Assembly: GCA_016213865.1 (NCBI GenBank)
Contig: JACQZL010000376.1
Span: 1-6,209, forward strand
DNA from: Candidatus Rifleibacteriota bacterium
GTDB taxonomy: Bacteria > UBP17 > UBA6191 > JACPRK01
DNA length: 6,209 bases
Direction: 5' to 3'
Shown here: in pieces, positions 4,933 to 6,209 of the stretch
Numbering within the stretch: position 1 is the first letter of the stretch
How the letters are laid out: the number at the start of each line of letters is the position of its first letter
Made by a program: the position numbers and the translations under genes
Notes under the pieces: generated by a model
What the model was told of the DNA's origin: nothing
Seen by the model: only the letters and a program-made list of their open reading frames with translations
Database searches by the model: none

Positions 4933-6209
4933 ATGAACCGAAATGAAGCAAGCTGGGTCTCGCTCTGCCTGGGTGTGACCGCGCTGGCCGGCCTGCTCGC
5001 TCCGGCCGTCGCCGCGGCGACCACCGTGGACCTGTTGACCGAGACGGAAGCGAGGGCCCGCGCGGCGCAGGTCTCGGACGTCAGCGAGGATGTAACGTTG
5101 ACATTTACCGCCGGTTCGAGGTCCTTCGGCGGGGCGGCCGTCCTCCGATTTCGCCTTGCCGGCACGGGGTCCGCCTTGCGGCTCGACTTCAAGGGACCCG
5201 CTCCGAAGCGCCTGAGCGTGAATGGAGCGAACCTCGAGCTGCCTGACCACGACGGGAACCGGCTGCTCCTGCCCGCGGCCGCGCTGAGAATCGGGCCGAA
5301 CGTGGTGGAGGTCGGGTACGAGAACCCCTACGACACGAGTGGCGTCGGCGTCTGTCACATCGTGGATCCCGCCGATGGGCGCGAGTACGTCTACACCGAC
5401 TTCGAGCCGTTCAACGCGCACCGGCTGCTGCCCTGCTTCGATCAGCCCGACCTGAAAGCCCGCTTCCGGGTGACCATCGAAGCCCCCGCGGACTGGGTCG
5501 CCGTGGCCAATGGCCCGGAGTCCGCGCGCGCTCCGGCAAGTGGGGGCGCCGTCGCACACCGCTTCGAGCCCACGCCGAGCCTCTCGACCTACCTGCTCTT
5601 CGTGGGCGCAGGGCCCTACGCCGTCTTCAGCGACCCGCACTGCGCCGTCCCGTCGCGCCTGTTCGCCCGCCAGTCGATGAAGGGCCACGTCGACACCCGC
5701 GAGCTCTTCGAGCTGATTCGGCACGGGCTCGACTTCTATCGCGAGTACTTCGGGATGGCCTACCCGTTCGCCAAGTACGATCAGCTCTTCCTCCCCGAGT
5801 TCAACACGTCGGCGATGGAGAACCCGGGCGCGGTCACGTTCAACGAGCGCTTCCTCTTCCGCCACGCTCCCACGACGAAGGAGCGGATGGAGCGGGCCGA
5901 GATCGTGCTGCACGAGATGGCGCACATGTGGTTCGGCAACCTCGTCACGATGCGGTGGTGGGACGGGCTCTGGCTGAACGAGAGCTTCGCGACCTACGTC
6001 GGGAACCTTGCCCTCGCTCGCGCCACGAGGTACAAGGACGCCTTCGAGGAGTTCCTGACCGTCCAGAAGAGCGAGGCCTATCGCAAGGACCAGCTTCCGA
6101 CGACGCATCCCGTCGCCGGGACCGTCGCCGACACCAACGCGGCCTTCGACAGCTTCGACGACATCACGTACGGGAAGGGCGCCTCCCTGCTCAAGCAACT
6201 GGCGTTCTA
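4933..6209 (+). CDS. Secreted M1-family aminopeptidase (PepN-like), 3' truncated
   Basis: Zinc metallopeptidase that removes N-terminal amino acids from peptides. The frame is open from ATG 4933 to the edge (425 codons plus 2 bases); family members have about 850 residues, so roughly half is present. A signal peptide is seen (hydrophobic core about residues 8-26, likely cut near AVAA, 25-28), which points to the periplasm or secretion, unlike cytosolic E. coli PepN. The N-terminal beta domain includes YTDFEPFNAHRLLPCFDQPD. The substrate-binding motif is SAMEN (293-297, usually GAMEN). The zinc site is HEMAH (327-331) and, 18 residues on, E350 in LNESFA, the M1 spacing HExxH-X18-E. Y413 in DITYGKG is the likely transition-state tyrosine. 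All key residues visible are intact. The N-terminal pattern LTETEARARAAQV recalls the actinobacterial-type PepN branch. It has its own ribosome site and need not share the efflux operon's role. Confidence 0.93.
   Translation, partial: MNRNEASWVSLCLGVTALAGLLAPAVAAATTVDLLTETEARARAAQVSDVSEDVTLTFTAGSRSFGGAAVLRFRLAGTGSALRLDFKGPAPKRLSVNGANLELPDHDGNRLLLPAAALRIGPNVVEVGYENPYDTSGVGVCHIVDPADGREYVYTDFEPFNAHRLLPCFDQPDLKARFRVTIEAPADWVAVANGPESARAPASGGAVAHRFEPTPSLSTYLLFVGAGPYAVFSDPHCAVPSRLFARQSMKGHVDTRELFELIRHGLDFYREYFGMAYPFAKYDQLFLPEFNTSAMENPGAVTFNERFLFRHAPTTKERMERAEIVLHEMAHMWFGNLVTMRWWDGLWLNESFATYVGNLALARATRYKDAFEEFLTVQKSEAYRKDQLPTTHPVAGTVADTNAAFDSFDDITYGKGASLLKQLAF

Noticed and set aside
3200..4951. 583-residue frame antisense to the pump
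   Set aside because: Composition is an antisense artefact (runs of Glu, Asp, His, Arg, Gln) and it has no recognisable domain.
4897..6198. 433-residue frame antisense to the aminopeptidase
   Set aside because: The plus strand here encodes an M1 peptidase with intact HExxH-X18-E and SAMEN motifs, so the antisense frame is a shadow.

Overview
The window is GC-rich DNA from a Gram-negative-type bacterium. It carries an envelope-spanning efflux system (periplasmic adaptor plus inner-membrane RND pump) and three proteins with Sec-type signal peptides. The style of the pump (motifs such as LPPTEYLPSGN and PPAGYNLDE) and the heptamer repeats between genes remind me of Planctomycetota, Acidobacteriota or Deltaproteobacteria-like genomes. 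I cannot fix the phylum from sequence alone.

Layout. (1) 1-149, minus strand: the 5' end of a divergently transcribed gene that runs off the left edge. It has a GTG start, a strong AAGGAGG ribosome site and a signal peptide, and probably encodes an exported endonuclease/exonuclease/phosphatase-fold protein. (2) 150-330: divergent promoter region with a perfect palindrome, CAGTATACTG. (3) 331-1785, plus strand: a HlyD/AcrA-type membrane fusion protein whose true start is uncertain, because a run of heptamer repeats lies between the best ribosome site and the signal peptide. (4) 1782-4810, plus strand: an AcrB-type RND pump overlapping the adaptor by 4 bases (ATGA). It is broken into two frames at about 2157-2161, with roughly 40 residues of the first porter domain missing at the break. 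(5) 4811-4932: a short gap with two more heptamers and a possible stem-loop beside the next ribosome site. (6) 4933-6209, plus strand: a secreted M1-family aminopeptidase (PepN-like) with all zinc and catalytic motifs visible, cut by the right edge.

The adaptor and pump form a translationally coupled two-gene unit. An intact pump of this kind would export a hydrophobic or amphipathic compound through a TolC-like outer-membrane protein that is not in this window. As read here the pump is interrupted, so the system is probably inactive unless the break is an assembly artefact. The aminopeptidase has its own ribosome site and looks functionally separate. I found no tRNA, rRNA, CRISPR array, insertion sequence or clearly new system. 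The points most worth checking are the pump lesion, the unannotated divergent gene and the heptamer repeats.
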